Positions 16,083 through 24,774 of a stretch of DNA of 64,000 nt are shown piece by piece. Both the position numbers and the translations under genes were made by a program. Positions within the stretch are counted from its first letter, which is position 1. Each line of letters starts with the position of its first letter. A model generated the notes under the pieces. That model saw nothing but the letters and a program-made list of their open reading frames with translations, made no database searches and had not been told where the DNA came from. Source of the stretch: SIG603 sp963621245 (lineage in GTDB: Bacteria; Bacillota; Clostridia; Oscillospirales; Acutalibacteraceae); contig CAVFCW010000003.1 of assembly GCA_963621245.1 (NCBI GenBank), forward strand, positions 124,001 through 188,000, read 5' to 3'.

Positions 16083-16826
16083 ATGACTAAGATAATTTTA
16101 AGCGGATGCAACGGCCACATGGGCAAGGTTATCACCTCGATTGTATCGGGAAGAGATGACGCCGAGATTGTTGCCGGAGTTGACCTCAACACCGAGTCAA
16201 ACGGCACCTTCCCCGTCTATTCAAACATTAACGCGGTAAAAGAGAAAGCAGACTGCGTTATCGATTTCTCACACTTCTCCGTCCTCGATTCTATCTTGAG
16301 CTTTGCCGAAAAAAATCCCGAAACCGCTCTTGTGCTTTGCACAACGGGATATTCCCCCGAGCAGGTTGAAAAGGTTAAAAAGGCAAGCGAAACAAGTCCT
16401 GTATTCTACTCAAGAAATATGTCTCTCGGAATCAATCTTCTCATCGAGCTTTCAAAGAAAGCGGCTGCCGTTCTCGGCGGCGACTTCGATATCGAGATTA
16501 TCGAGAAGCATCACAATCAGAAGCTTGACGCTCCGAGCGGAACAGCTCTCATGATAGCGGACGCTATCGCAAAGGACGACACCGTTTATACTTACGACAG
16601 ACATGCTGTAAGGAAAAAGAGAGATAAAAACGAGATAGGCATCTCATCAGTGCGAGGCGGCACGATTGTCGGTGAGCACGAGGTTATCTTTGCGGGTAAC
16701 AACGAGGTCATCACTCTCTCCCACTCGGCTCAGTCAAAGGATCTCTTTGCGGCAGGAGCCGTAAATGCGGCAGTATTTATGACGGGCAAGCCGTCAGGTC
16801 TTTACGATATGTCCGCAATGGTCTAA
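16083..16826 (+). CDS. dapB: 4-hydroxy-tetrahydrodipicolinate reductase
   Basis: A 247-residue NAD(P)H-dependent reductase, the second dedicated lysine step. The N-terminal nucleotide loop is LSGCNGHMGKVI, the mid-region has VIDFSHFSVLD and CTTGYSPEQ, and the active-site block is EIIEKHHNQKLDAPSGTA. The C-terminal SSVRGGTIVGEHEV is also typical. It starts eight bases after dapA. Confidence 0.96.
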   Translation: MTKIILSGCNGHMGKVITSIVSGRDDAEIVAGVDLNTESNGTFPVYSNINAVKEKADCVIDFSHFSVLDSILSFAEKNPETALVLCTTGYSPEQVEKVKKASETSPVFYSRNMSLGINLLIELSKKAAAVLGGDFDIEIIEKHHNQKLDAPSGTALMIADAIAKDDTVYTYDRHAVRKKRDKNEIGISSVRGGTIVGEHEVIFAGNNEVITLSHSAQSKDLFAAGAVNAAVFMTGKPSGLYDMSAMV

Positions 16827-16842
16827 AAGAAAGGGTTAGCTT

Positions 16843-17295
16843 ATGAGTACAACTATCAGCACTCTTCACGGAATTACACTCGTCACTCTTCAGTCCTCCC
16901 CCGCCAACGTCGGATTTGTGTCCGAGGTTTTCGAGAGAATCGAGAAGAAGAACGTTAACATCGATATGATTTCCATGGCTCCGATTCACGGCGCCGTTAC
17001 AACACTCTCGTTCACAATCGATGACGACGACCTCGTAACCATGCTCGGTTTCACAGCAGAAATCAAAAAGGACATGGACATCAAGGCTATCGTCAGCAGC
17101 GTAAACCACAAGATTTCGATTTACGATCCCGATATGAAGAACACCCCGGGCGTTGCATCGAGAGTTTTCCGTGCAATCAGAAATTCAAATGCCGACATCA
17201 GACTCATCACAACAAGCGAGGTTGAAATTTCTCTTCTTGTTTCCGAGGCTGATTTTGACACGGTTTTGGCAGAGCTTGAAAAAGAGTTCGCATAA
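16843..17295 (+). CDS. Stand-alone aspartokinase-type tandem ACT protein
   Basis: A 150-residue protein made of two ACT domains (about residues 8-75 and 85-150) and nothing else. The second carries the block GVASRVFRAIRNSNADIRLITTSEVEISLLV, the same pattern as the regulatory domain of aspartokinase (LysC), where it binds lysine or threonine. There is no kinase domain before it: the start has its own ribosome site (GAAAGGGTTAGCTT) 17 bases after dapB. It could be a detached regulatory subunit of an aspartokinase encoded elsewhere or an amino-acid sensor for the operon. Confidence 0.85.
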   Translation: MSTTISTLHGITLVTLQSSPANVGFVSEVFERIEKKNVNIDMISMAPIHGAVTTLSFTIDDDDLVTMLGFTAEIKKDMDIKAIVSSVNHKISIYDPDMKNTPGVASRVFRAIRNSNADIRLITTSEVEISLLVSEADFDTVLAELEKEFA

Positions 17296-17309
17296 TAAAT
17301 CGGAATAAG

Positions 17310-17340
17310 ATAAGCCTACTTCGGTAGGCTTATTTCTATG
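17310..17340 (+). terminator. Intrinsic terminator of the lysine operon
   Basis: The perfect stem ATAAGCCTAC/GTAGGCTTAT is capped by a TTCG tetraloop and followed by a short T-rich tract. It ends the asd-dapA-dapB-ACT transcript. Confidence 0.82.
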
Positions 17341-17392
17341 TAAAAAGTTAGTATTGCAATTTTTGCGTTACGCAATTAGAATTAAATTAAAT

Positions 17393-18181
17393 ATGATTTA
17401 TATTGTCAGTTGTATCGTTACGCTTTTAGCCTGTATGTTGGGGCCTGTTTGCGGAATGGGCGGCGGAATAATCATCAAGCCCGTTCTTGACGCAACGGGA
17501 GTTTTCAGCGTTGCCACGGTCACATTCCTTTCGGGATGCACCGTTATAAGCATGAGCTTTTGGAACATGGTGAAATGCTTTGCCCACAAGGAAAGCGCCA
17601 TCGACCTCAAAAACACCACCTTTATCGCAATCGGTGCGGCAAGCGGCGGAATTTTCGGAAAGTTTCTCTTCAATTTCTGTCAGTCACAGTTTGAAAACGC
17701 CGACACTGCGGGCGGAATTCAGGCGGTTTTGATGTTCCTTGCCACGCTCGGCTCGCTTCTCTACACGGCAAACAGAGATAAAATAAAATCAAAGCACGTT
17801 GATAATATATTTATGTCGCTTTTAATCGGTCTTTGTCTCGGTGCATTCTCGGCATTTCTCGGAATAGGCGGCGGCCCGTTTAACGTTGTCGTTCTCTACT
17901 ATTTCTTCGATATGCCCGCAAAAAAAGCGGCTCAAAACAGCCTTTACATCATTCTTTTCAGCCAAACGGCAAGCGTTGTAAAAAGCGTGATGAGCGGCGG
18001 CGTTCCGCCGTTCAACCCGATAATTTTGGTTCTTATGATGCTTTGCGCCGTAATCTCGACAGAAATCGGCAGACGCTTAAACAAAAAGATTGATAATTCT
18101 CAGGCTACCAAACTGCTTGAGGGCGCAATGGTTCTTATCATGGTTATCAACGCATTTAATATTCATAAATTTCTATTTTGA
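17393..18181 (+). CDS. TauE/SafE-family sulfite exporter-like membrane protein
   Basis: About 262 residues with eight or so hydrophobic segments. The TauE/SafE duplication shows as GMGGGIIIKPVLD near the N-terminus and GIGGGPFNVVVLYYFFDMPAKKAAQNSL in the second half. The frame is open from a TTG at 17354, but the ATG at 17393 (MIYIVSC) fits the family better; neither start has a strong ribosome site. The family moves sulfite, sulfoacetate or other organosulfur anions. Pairing with a sirohaem reductase directly downstream (24-base gap) supports sulfite handling. Confidence 0.82.
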   Translation: MIYIVSCIVTLLACMLGPVCGMGGGIIIKPVLDATGVFSVATVTFLSGCTVISMSFWNMVKCFAHKESAIDLKNTTFIAIGAASGGIFGKFLFNFCQSQFENADTAGGIQAVLMFLATLGSLLYTANRDKIKSKHVDNIFMSLLIGLCLGAFSAFLGIGGGPFNVVVLYYFFDMPAKKAAQNSLYIILFSQTASVVKSVMSGGVPPFNPIILVLMMLCAVISTEIGRRLNKKIDNSQATKLLEGAMVLIMVINAFNIHKFLF

Positions 18182-18204
18182 GCGTAAAAAACAGGGAGGA
18201 AATT

Positions 18205-19146
18205 ATGTCAGCAAACAACACCGCCGGCACCTTGAGCGTGCCGCCAAGTGAAATCAAACGCGTTAAGGGTCTTGGTTTTCTCAACCACAAGGGAACAAGC
18301 CGCTTTAACGCAAGAGTCATCACAAGAAACGGAAAGTTATCAAGCGAAGAAATGAACGTTCTCTGCAAGGCTTCCGAAATTTACGGTGACGGCGATCTCA
18401 AATTAACCACAAGACTTACAGTCGAGGTATCGGGAATCGAGTACGACAACATTGATGCTTTCAGAGAGTATATCGGAAAAGCAGGACTTGAAACAGGCGG
18501 AACAGGCGCAAAGGTTCGCCCCGTTGTCGCTTGCAAGGGCACAACCTGCCAGTACGGCAACTATGACACTGCATCACTTAGCTTAAAGGCACACAAGTTG
18601 TTCTACGAGGGCTACCATGGTGTTGCTCTTCCGCACAAGTTTAAAATCGCATTCGGCGGATGCCCCAACAACTGCGTTAAGCCGAACCTAAACGATATAG
18701 GCGTTTTCGGACTCAACGAACCGCAGTACGATATGGACAAATGCCGAGGCTGCAAGAAATGCCAGATAGAAGTTAACTGCCCTATGAAGGCGGCAAGCGT
18801 TGTTGACGGAAAAATGCAAGCCGATCAGTCCGTTTGCAACAAATGCGGCAGATGCGTGGGTAAATGTCCCTTTGGAGTCGTTTACGGCGGAAAACAAGCT
18901 TGGGGCGTCTACATCGGCGGCCGCTGGGGCAAAAAGGTTGCCATGGGCAAGCGTCTGACGAAAAACCTCTACTCAGAAGATGAGGTTCTCGCATGCGTCG
19001 AAAAAGCAATTCTTCTCTTTAAATCCGAGGGAATTACGGGAGAAAGATTTGCCGACACAATCAACCGCATTGGCTTTGAAAGAGCAAACGAACTCATGCT
19101 CTCAAACGAGCTTTTGGAGAGAAAAGAAGAAATTCTCGCAAAGTAA
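18205..19146 (+). CDS. Sirohaem sulfite/nitrite reductase with ferredoxin domain (AsrC-like)
   Basis: A 313-residue protein beginning MSANNTAGTLSV after a strong GGGAGG site. An N-terminal ferredoxin-like half domain (about residues 20-90) is followed by the sirohaem/[4Fe-4S] domain with cysteine pairs CKGTTC and CPNNC. A two-cluster ferredoxin insert follows (CRGCKKCQIEVNCP and CNKCGRCVGKCP). This layout matches small monomeric sulfite or nitrite reductases related to AsrC. The first pair has four residues between cysteines instead of the usual five. It probably reduces sulfite (or nitrite) by six electrons; the Met8-like gene next door would supply sirohaem. Confidence 0.85.
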   Translation: MSANNTAGTLSVPPSEIKRVKGLGFLNHKGTSRFNARVITRNGKLSSEEMNVLCKASEIYGDGDLKLTTRLTVEVSGIEYDNIDAFREYIGKAGLETGGTGAKVRPVVACKGTTCQYGNYDTASLSLKAHKLFYEGYHGVALPHKFKIAFGGCPNNCVKPNLNDIGVFGLNEPQYDMDKCRGCKKCQIEVNCPMKAASVVDGKMQADQSVCNKCGRCVGKCPFGVVYGGKQAWGVYIGGRWGKKVAMGKRLTKNLYSEDEVLACVEKAILLFKSEGITGERFADTINRIGFERANELMLSNELLERKEEILAK

Positions 19147-19150
19147 AATT

Positions 19151-19179
19151 AAGACCGAACACGTTTTGTGTTCGGTCTT
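19151..19179. terminator. Bidirectional intrinsic terminator
   Basis: The perfect 12-bp stem AAGACCGAACAC/GTGTTCGGTCTT with a five-base loop is T-flanked in both directions. It separates the plus-strand reductase gene from the converging Met8-like gene. Confidence 0.9.
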
Positions 19180-19193
19180 TTGCTTTGTTTTTC

Positions 19194-19811
19194 TCAAAGC
19201 TCAGAAATAAGCCTGTTTATATCATTCAAATCAGGCAGTTTTTCGCTGTCGATAAAATCGAGAAACAGCCGCTTGAAAATCTGTTTTCTCTTCTTTTCGT
19301 CACTCACCTGTTCTTTTACAAACGGTCTCAATTCCTCGAGCCTTTCGAGCAAATTCTCGGTGTTGTCGGGGATTATCTCGTTTAATTTCTTTTTGAGATA
19401 CCTCGTCATATAAGGACTTGCACCCGATGAAGAAATTCCCACGCTCAATTTTCCTCTTTTGATGAGCGACGGAAAAATAAACGTGCAATTCTCGGTGTCG
19501 TCCACCGAGTTTATCGGTATGCGTTTTTCTTTGCATGCATCGGCTATTTCTTTATTGAAACTGCTATTCAAAGAACAGGTCACCACGAAATCATAAAACT
19601 CAAGAGTTTTTAAATCAAATTTCTCTTTGATAATTTTTGCTCCGAGTTTTTCAAGTTTATCTAATTCCTTGTCTGTGCCGTCCTCTGCCAAAGCGTGAAT
19701 ATTCACTCCGTAGGGAAAAAGTCTTTCGGCTTTCTCAAGCACCAAATCAAACGTGCCGACAATCAGGCAGTTTTTATTCTCAATATCCGTAAAAAAAGGA
19801 AAATAAGCCAT
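19194..19811 (-). CDS. Precorrin-2 dehydrogenase / sirohydrochlorin ferrochelatase-like (Met8/CysG N-domain)
   Basis: A 205-residue protein matching the sirohaem synthase N-terminal family: FPFFTDIENKNCLIVG at the start, VTCSLNSSFNKEIADAC, the catalytic-type Asp in PINSVDDTENCTFIFPSLIKR, and the sirohaem-synthase dimer signature VGISSSGASPYMTRYLKKKL. The usual glycine-rich NAD loop (GGGxVAxRK) is degenerate here (VGTFDLVLEKA), so NAD-dependent dehydrogenation may be weakened or lost while ferrochelation persists. It is last in the ABC-transporter operon, eight bases after the ATPase gene. Confidence 0.82.
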   Translation of the reverse strand: MAYFPFFTDIENKNCLIVGTFDLVLEKAERLFPYGVNIHALAEDGTDKELDKLEKLGAKIIKEKFDLKTLEFYDFVVTCSLNSSFNKEIADACKEKRIPINSVDDTENCTFIFPSLIKRGKLSVGISSSGASPYMTRYLKKKLNEIIPDNTENLLERLEELRPFVKEQVSDEKKRKQIFKRLFLDFIDSEKLPDLNDINRLISEL

Positions 19812-19819
19812 TTACTCCC

Positions 19820-20572
19820 TCACTCGCAAAAATAATAAGTCTCGCCGTTAAGTTCTGTCTTTATGAGCTTAACGCCGAAAATTTTACCGATAAGCTCATC
19901 ATCAACGTCTTGCGGACTTCCGTCAAAAGCAACAGAACCGCCCGATAAAATAATCACTCTGTCACAAAAGCGAAGTGCAAGCGATATATCGTGAAGCACC
20001 GTGAGAACACATTTTCCGTCACGTGCAAGCTTATTGCTTAACTTTAACATCTCGAGGCGGTATTTCACATCGAGATATGTGAGCGGCTCGTCCATCAAAA
20101 GATTATCGGTATCCTGTGCAAGCGCCATGGCTAGATAGACACGCTGTCTTTCGCCGCCGCTTAAACTTGAAACCATGCGGTTTCTAAGTTCGTATGCACC
20201 AACCGACTTCAAAGCCTCGTCGGCTATTTTTTTATCGTTCTCCGAATATTTTCTCGGATAATCGAGATAAGGAAATCTGCCGTGAAGCACCATGCGCCTT
20301 GCGCTTATATCGGGAATGTTTCTCGACTGCGAGAGATAGCTTGTTCTCTTGGCTCGCTCCCTTATGCTTATGTCCTCGAGATTTTCGCCGTCAATTAAAA
20401 TTACTCCGCCGACAGGCTCCAAAAGTCCGAGAACAGTTTTAATAAGTGTTGATTTTCCGCTTCCGTTTGCGCCCAAAAGTGCGGTAAGCTCCCCGTTTTT
20501 AAGTGAAAAAGAGATATTGTTCAAAACCGCTTTTCCGTCATATCCGACCGACAGATTTTTAAGTTCAATCAT
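19820..20572 (-). CDS. ABC transporter ATP-binding protein (FecE/FhuC/BtuD type)
   Basis: A 250-residue ATPase with Walker A GANGSGKST, signature SLSGGERQRVYLAMALAQD, Walker B NLLMDEPLTYLD and the H-loop TVLHDISLALR. The closest pattern is the iron-siderophore/haem/cobalamin class. It overlaps the permease gene by eight bases. The substrate may be iron, haem or a corrinoid; iron or a sirohaem-related metal supply would suit the neighbouring sirohaem genes. Confidence 0.93.
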   Translation of the reverse strand: MIELKNLSVGYDGKAVLNNISFSLKNGELTALLGANGSGKSTLIKTVLGLLEPVGGVILIDGENLEDISIRERAKRTSYLSQSRNIPDISARRMVLHGRFPYLDYPRKYSENDKKIADEALKSVGAYELRNRMVSSLSGGERQRVYLAMALAQDTDNLLMDEPLTYLDVKYRLEMLKLSNKLARDGKCVLTVLHDISLALRFCDRVIILSGGSVAFDGSPQDVDDELIGKIFGVKLIKTELNGETYYFCE

Positions 20573-21578
20573 GAATTCTGCCCTTTCTTTGTTTCAAAAT
20601 AAGAAAGATGAAAAACGGGCCGCCCAAAAATGAAAGTAAAATTCCCACGGGCAATTCGTACGGCGCAAAAATAAGTCTTGAAGCAAGATCCGAAAAAAGC
20701 ATAAGGCATGCGCCGCCCAAAACAGACGAGAGAACGAGAACTCTCGATTCACTGCCGACAAATCTGCGCATGATGTGCGGCACAAGAAGTCCCACAAAAC
20801 CGATTATGCCAGAAAAGCTTACAGCCGCCCCCGCAAGCAAGGCGGAAATTACGAGAAAAAACTTTCTCATGAGCGTTGAATTAAGTCCGAGCGACTGCGC
20901 CTCATCGTTTCCGAGGGAAAGTATGTCAAGTTCGTTCGTGAAAAAAAGCAGAACAATAATAGCAAGCGGAATTATAACGGCGGAGGGCAAAATGCTCTTT
21001 GCCGTCACGCCTGAAAATCCGCCTATTCTGAAATCGGCATAGCCAGAAAGCGAATCGGGACAAAATGAAATGACCGTTTCCGTGCCAGCCGTGAAAATTC
21101 CCGAAACGGCTATTCCCGTCAGTATCAAAGTCATCTTTGAAGAACCGCTTTTCTCAGAAATGATAAGCACGGCAAAAACGGCAAGAAGCGCACCAAGAAA
21201 AGCAAACATCGGTCGCATAAGCCCAACACTCGGAAAAAATGTGCTTGAAAGCACGGCAAAAAATCCCGCACCGGAATTAACTCCGATTATGTTCGGCGCA
21301 GACAAGGGATTATCAAGAACCGTCTGTATAACCACACCCGACACCGCAAGCGCCGCACCCGAAAGAACGCATGCGGCGGTTCTCGGTATTCTCGCAAAGA
21401 GAATTATGCTCCTGTGCGAAGGCTTTATCTCTTTTCCGCACACGAGGGCAAATATCTCTTTCGGTGAAATGCTCACCGCACCAAGTGCAACACTCAAAAC
21501 GCATAAAACGACAAGTCCGACAATAAGAACGGGAAAGACAAGCTTTTTACGGATAAAGAATGTCTGCAAGCTTTTCAT
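20565..21578 (-). CDS. FecCD-family ABC transporter permease
   Basis: A 337-residue membrane protein with about ten helices and the FecCD signatures RIPRTAACVLSGAALAVSGVVIQTVLDNPLSAPNIIGVNSGAGF and SFSGIIGFVGLLVPHIMRRFVG. The start at 21578 lies inside the 3' end of the binding-protein gene (32-base overlap) and is supported by a strong GGGGAGAGG site. It forms a complete importer with its two neighbours. Confidence 0.94.
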   Translation of the reverse strand: MKSLQTFFIRKKLVFPVLIVGLVVLCVLSVALGAVSISPKEIFALVCGKEIKPSHRSIILFARIPRTAACVLSGAALAVSGVVIQTVLDNPLSAPNIIGVNSGAGFFAVLSSTFFPSVGLMRPMFAFLGALLAVFAVLIISEKSGSSKMTLILTGIAVSGIFTAGTETVISFCPDSLSGYADFRIGGFSGVTAKSILPSAVIIPLAIIVLLFFTNELDILSLGNDEAQSLGLNSTLMRKFFLVISALLAGAAVSFSGIIGFVGLLVPHIMRRFVGSESRVLVLSSVLGGACLMLFSDLASRLIFAPYELPVGILLSFLGGPFFIFLILKQRKGRIHD

Positions 21579-22530
21579 AAGCCTCTCCCCACCTTGCGTT
21601 CGGCTTCAAATTGTAAAGCGTTCTGTCCATTACATAGAACTTACCGTTTTTTACGGCAGAAAGACTGCTCCAAGCTTCATTTGAGCTTACGTTCTCTTCA
21701 AAGACCTTGCTTGCCGCCGCTTCGTCCGAACCCTGATACACAACAAATATATAATCGGGATCAGCTTCGATTATTGTTTCGAGACTTAAGTTCTCAAGAA
21801 GAGATTCGTACTTGTCAGCTATGTTCACACAACCGAGGTCGCGGCACATCTCACCGAGAACGGTATCGTCATTGCCCTTAACGCTCACGGTCGTTCCCGC
21901 AACTCTAATTATGCACACGCTCGGATTTGAGCCGTCCTGTCTGCTCTTCGCTTCCTCGATTTGCGATTTTATATCCGTTCCGTTCGTCTTGTAAGCTTCG
22001 CTGTCGCCCGTCAAATCCGTCATAAGCTTTAGTACCGAGAGATAATCGTCAACCCCCGTGACATCGAGGTAAACCACGGTTATTCCCGCATTCTCGAGAG
22101 TATCAAGCATATCGACATTCGACTGCATTTTACTGCTTGCAAAAACCAAATCCGGTTCGCTCTCAAGTAAAATTTCCGTGTTCGGCTCCTTAACCTGACC
22201 TAAATTCTTGACGTCATCTTCAAGACCCAAATCGAATCCCGTCCATGTGTCGTCTGCGCTTGCGACAAGACTCTCCTTTCCTCCCGCAACGCACCACATA
22301 TCGGCAAAGCTTCCCATTAGACAAGCGACCCTGTCGTGACTTTCAATCGTAACATTTCTTTCGAGTGCGTCCGTAAAGCTAATCGATGCACCGTTTTCGT
22401 TATCGGCACTTACTTCGGATGCCGTAATATCACTTTCGCCCTCGCTTTTTGTTTCACTCGTGCATGAAGCGAAACTTAACATCATTAAACCTGCCAAAAC
22501 AAGGCAAATTGTCTTTCTGATTTTTATCAT
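21547..22530 (-). CDS. Periplasmic-binding-type lipoprotein of an iron/haem/corrinoid ABC importer
   Basis: A 327-residue substrate-binding protein. The signal peptide ends in a lipobox (LSFASC, Cys near residue 23), so the protein is anchored on the outer face of the cell membrane. The fold is that of class III helical-backbone binding proteins: IESHDRVACLMGSFADMWCVAGG, EPNTEILLESEPDLVFASSK and ADPDYIFVVYQGSDEA. A serine/glutamate-rich linker follows the lipid Cys. It is first in the operon binding protein - permease - ATPase - Met8-like. Confidence 0.9.
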   Translation of the reverse strand: MIKIRKTICLVLAGLMMLSFASCTSETKSEGESDITASEVSADNENGASISFTDALERNVTIESHDRVACLMGSFADMWCVAGGKESLVASADDTWTGFDLGLEDDVKNLGQVKEPNTEILLESEPDLVFASSKMQSNVDMLDTLENAGITVVYLDVTGVDDYLSVLKLMTDLTGDSEAYKTNGTDIKSQIEEAKSRQDGSNPSVCIIRVAGTTVSVKGNDDTVLGEMCRDLGCVNIADKYESLLENLSLETIIEADPDYIFVVYQGSDEAAASKVFEENVSSNEAWSSLSAVKNGKFYVMDRTLYNLKPNARWGEAYEKLADILYP

Positions 22531-22563
22531 CTTCTTTTTTTCCTTTTATCCGTTTACAGCGAA

Positions 22564-22613
22564 AAGCACGGCTTAGGAGAATTAAACGCACAATTCCCCT
22601 TCAAACCGTGTTT
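22564..22613 (-). terminator. Likely terminator after the GH42 gene
   Basis: CACGG/CCGTG at the base (22567-22571 with 22606-22610) and an inner GGGGAATT/AATTCTCC-like pairing form a long hairpin followed on the minus strand by CTTTTC. It lies between the glycosidase and the ABC transporter operon. The T-run is short, so some read-through is possible. Confidence 0.5.
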
Positions 22614-22625
22614 CTCATTAATTTT

Positions 22626-24629
22626 TCAGTTTTTGATTATCTTAAATCCCCACTTGGGAATGGAAATTACTTCTTCGGCTGCTATTTTTTCACCCGTCAA
22701 AAGCTCTTTGCCCTCAAAAGGTGACGAGATTTCAACTTCTTTGCCCGAATAGTTGAAAAGATAGCTTATTTCATTGCCGAAAATGTTGACGCCTCTGCGA
22801 ATTTTCACCTGTGTATCGGGATAAAACTCAAGCTCAAGCTCGCTGAGTATTTTTTCAAGCAAGCACTTCAAATAATCTCCGCTCGGCATACACGCAAGGT
22901 AATATCCCTTGCCGTTTCCGAATTTATTCTCAACTGCGGCAGCGTAAGAGCTCCACTCAGCGTGCTCATAGTGATCGATAACCGTTGCAGTTGAGGGCTT
23001 TACAAGCTCCATAAATCCCGAGACAGGATAACCGAATATGGAGCAGTTCTCCGCTATCGTGAACTCATCGTATTCAATACCGAAAACCTCATTTAAAATG
23101 TGCGGTTCGGTGTCGTGATAAACCGTGACATTCTCGTCTGCAAAAGCCGTCTTAAAGGTTGAGAAAAGCGTGCCGCCCTTTTCGACATAATCACGAAGTC
23201 TTGTGAGTGTGTTTTCGCCCGCACAATACATGGCAGGTGTGATGATAAGCTTGTACTTATCCAAATTCTCCTCGTCTTCGCTAATAAAATCGCACTCGGC
23301 ATTGAGCTCATAAAGTGCCTTATACATCCAAACCAAAACCTCGTTGTAATCCTGAGCGGTCGGATTGGTGTAGTCAAGCGGAAAACTCTTAAGCGCAGTG
23401 AGGCTGTTGTTATCGACCATTACGGCAATTTTGTTGTTTTTCTCGAGATGAATGAGATCATCGGAAAGTCGATTGAAATCTGCGCCTATCGTGCAAGCCT
23501 CTTTGTAAACCTCGTTTTCCTTTAAATCGTGACTCAAAACGCCCTTCCAGTAGGTCTCCGCCGAATTGTGAATTGAGTGCCAGTGCCAGTATTCCACGCA
23601 GTCGGCACCGCTTGCGAGGTGGCTGAATGCCTGAAGTCTTAGCTGACCGGGGTACGGCGTCCACTGCGGAAATCCCTGAGCCTGAGTTTCGAGAACGAAG
23701 TAGTTATCGTGTTTGAGCGAACGGATTAAATCGCCGCTCATGGCAATTTCAAGTCCCGTAAGCTTGTTCTGTGACGGATGATAAATATCACAGCCGCTTA
23801 TATCGATAACGTTGGAGAGATCAAAGTGGTTCACGTTATCCTGCATACCGAAGGAATAACCTCTCCACGAAAAATCCATATTGTGAGTTATAAACTGATC
23901 GTCACGCTTGTATTCCTCAACGACAGAACGCTGAAAGCGCAGAAAATCAATTACAAGTCCGCGTCTGAATTCCTCGTAAGCACACTTGAGACTTCCGTTA
24001 ATCGTGCCCGACATGCTCGGAAATTCCTCCCAAGAATTTATCCTGTTGCTCCAGTAGTTAAGTCCGTAAGTATAATTGAGAAGTCGAAGATTACCGCCGA
24101 ATTTATCTTTCATATAATCGACAAAAAGTTTCTGAACGTTCTCTCCGCTTGTTCCGTAGTGCTTTGTCTCGTTGTCAAGCTGGAATCCGATTACGCACTT
24201 GTAGTCCTTAACGGCCTCCATAAGCTTTCTGATTATTCTCTCGGCATAGAAAAGATAATATCTGTTTGTTATATCCATTATCTGCCTTGCGCCGTAAGGC
24301 ATTTTTCTGCCCGTATCGTCGGTCAAAAGAATATCGGGATATTTTTTGCAAAGCCATGCGGGAACGGCATAAGTAGGCGTTCCGACTATGACGTTAATTC
24401 CGTATTCGTCGGCGGCCTCCAAAACTCTTGTGACATGAGAAAAATCAAAAACTCCGTCCTCAGGCTCCTCTGTTGCCCAAGTGGATTCGGCTATTCTTAT
24501 TAAGTTCATTCCCGCCTTTTTCATCATCTGCATATCGTTGTGAAGGCGGTCGTACGGCATATATTCATCGTAGTAAGCGGCTCCGTAAAGCAGCTTATCG
24601 GGTTTATGTATATTATCGAATTTATTCAT
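22626..24629 (-). CDS. Glycoside hydrolase family 42 (beta-galactosidase-like)
   Basis: A 667-residue GH42 enzyme. The A domain (TIM barrel) starts LLYGAAYYDEYMPYDRLHNDMQMMKKAGMN. The acid/base Glu is in VIGFQLDNETKHYGTSGENV and the likely nucleophile Glu in HNSAETYWKGVLSHD. A trimerisation-type domain and a C-terminal beta-domain follow. The start MNKFDNIHK is chosen for the AAAGGAG site; the frame opens eight codons earlier. There is no signal peptide, so it acts inside the cell on imported glycosides. It belongs to the sugar locus now interrupted by the BREX island and has its own promoter. Confidence 0.93.
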   Translation of the reverse strand: MNKFDNIHKPDKLLYGAAYYDEYMPYDRLHNDMQMMKKAGMNLIRIAESTWATEEPEDGVFDFSHVTRVLEAADEYGINVIVGTPTYAVPAWLCKKYPDILLTDDTGRKMPYGARQIMDITNRYYLFYAERIIRKLMEAVKDYKCVIGFQLDNETKHYGTSGENVQKLFVDYMKDKFGGNLRLLNYTYGLNYWSNRINSWEEFPSMSGTINGSLKCAYEEFRRGLVIDFLRFQRSVVEEYKRDDQFITHNMDFSWRGYSFGMQDNVNHFDLSNVIDISGCDIYHPSQNKLTGLEIAMSGDLIRSLKHDNYFVLETQAQGFPQWTPYPGQLRLQAFSHLASGADCVEYWHWHSIHNSAETYWKGVLSHDLKENEVYKEACTIGADFNRLSDDLIHLEKNNKIAVMVDNNSLTALKSFPLDYTNPTAQDYNEVLVWMYKALYELNAECDFISEDEENLDKYKLIITPAMYCAGENTLTRLRDYVEKGGTLFSTFKTAFADENVTVYHDTEPHILNEVFGIEYDEFTIAENCSIFGYPVSGFMELVKPSTATVIDHYEHAEWSSYAAAVENKFGNGKGYYLACMPSGDYLKCLLEKILSELELEFYPDTQVKIRRGVNIFGNEISYLFNYSGKEVEISSPFEGKELLTGEKIAAEEVISIPKWGFKIIKN

Positions 24630-24668
24630 AGTAACTCCTTTCGGAAACAACAATCACATCTCAAACTT

Positions 24669-24698
24669 ATTTTACATTAAGTCATATCACTTTGTAAA
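24669..24698 (-). promoter_or_regulatory. Promoter of the GH42 gene
   Basis: TTTACA (24693-24698) and TAAAAT (24669-24674) on the minus strand with an 18-base spacer, about 40 bases before the start codon. It would allow expression of the glycosidase independently of the island. Confidence 0.6.
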
Positions 24699-24740
24699 CA
24701 TCATTTTTCCGCACGGTAACTATAAATTTCATCGGGTGCG

Positions 24741-24774
24741 AAAAGGGCACAAGCAAAAACGCCTGTGCCCTTTT
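24741..24774 (-). terminator. Intrinsic terminator beside the distal repeat copy
   Basis: The perfect stem AAAAGGGCACA/TGTGCCCTTTT gives a strong hairpin with T4 on both sides. Its position directly next to the distal 65-bp repeat suggests it was the original terminator of the isomerase gene before the island inserted. Confidence 0.85.

Noticed and set aside
22531..22625. Cobalamin riboswitch ahead of the FecBCD-type operon
   Set aside because: The gap is only about 95 bases and lacks the conserved B12-box; it contains a hairpin better explained as a terminator.
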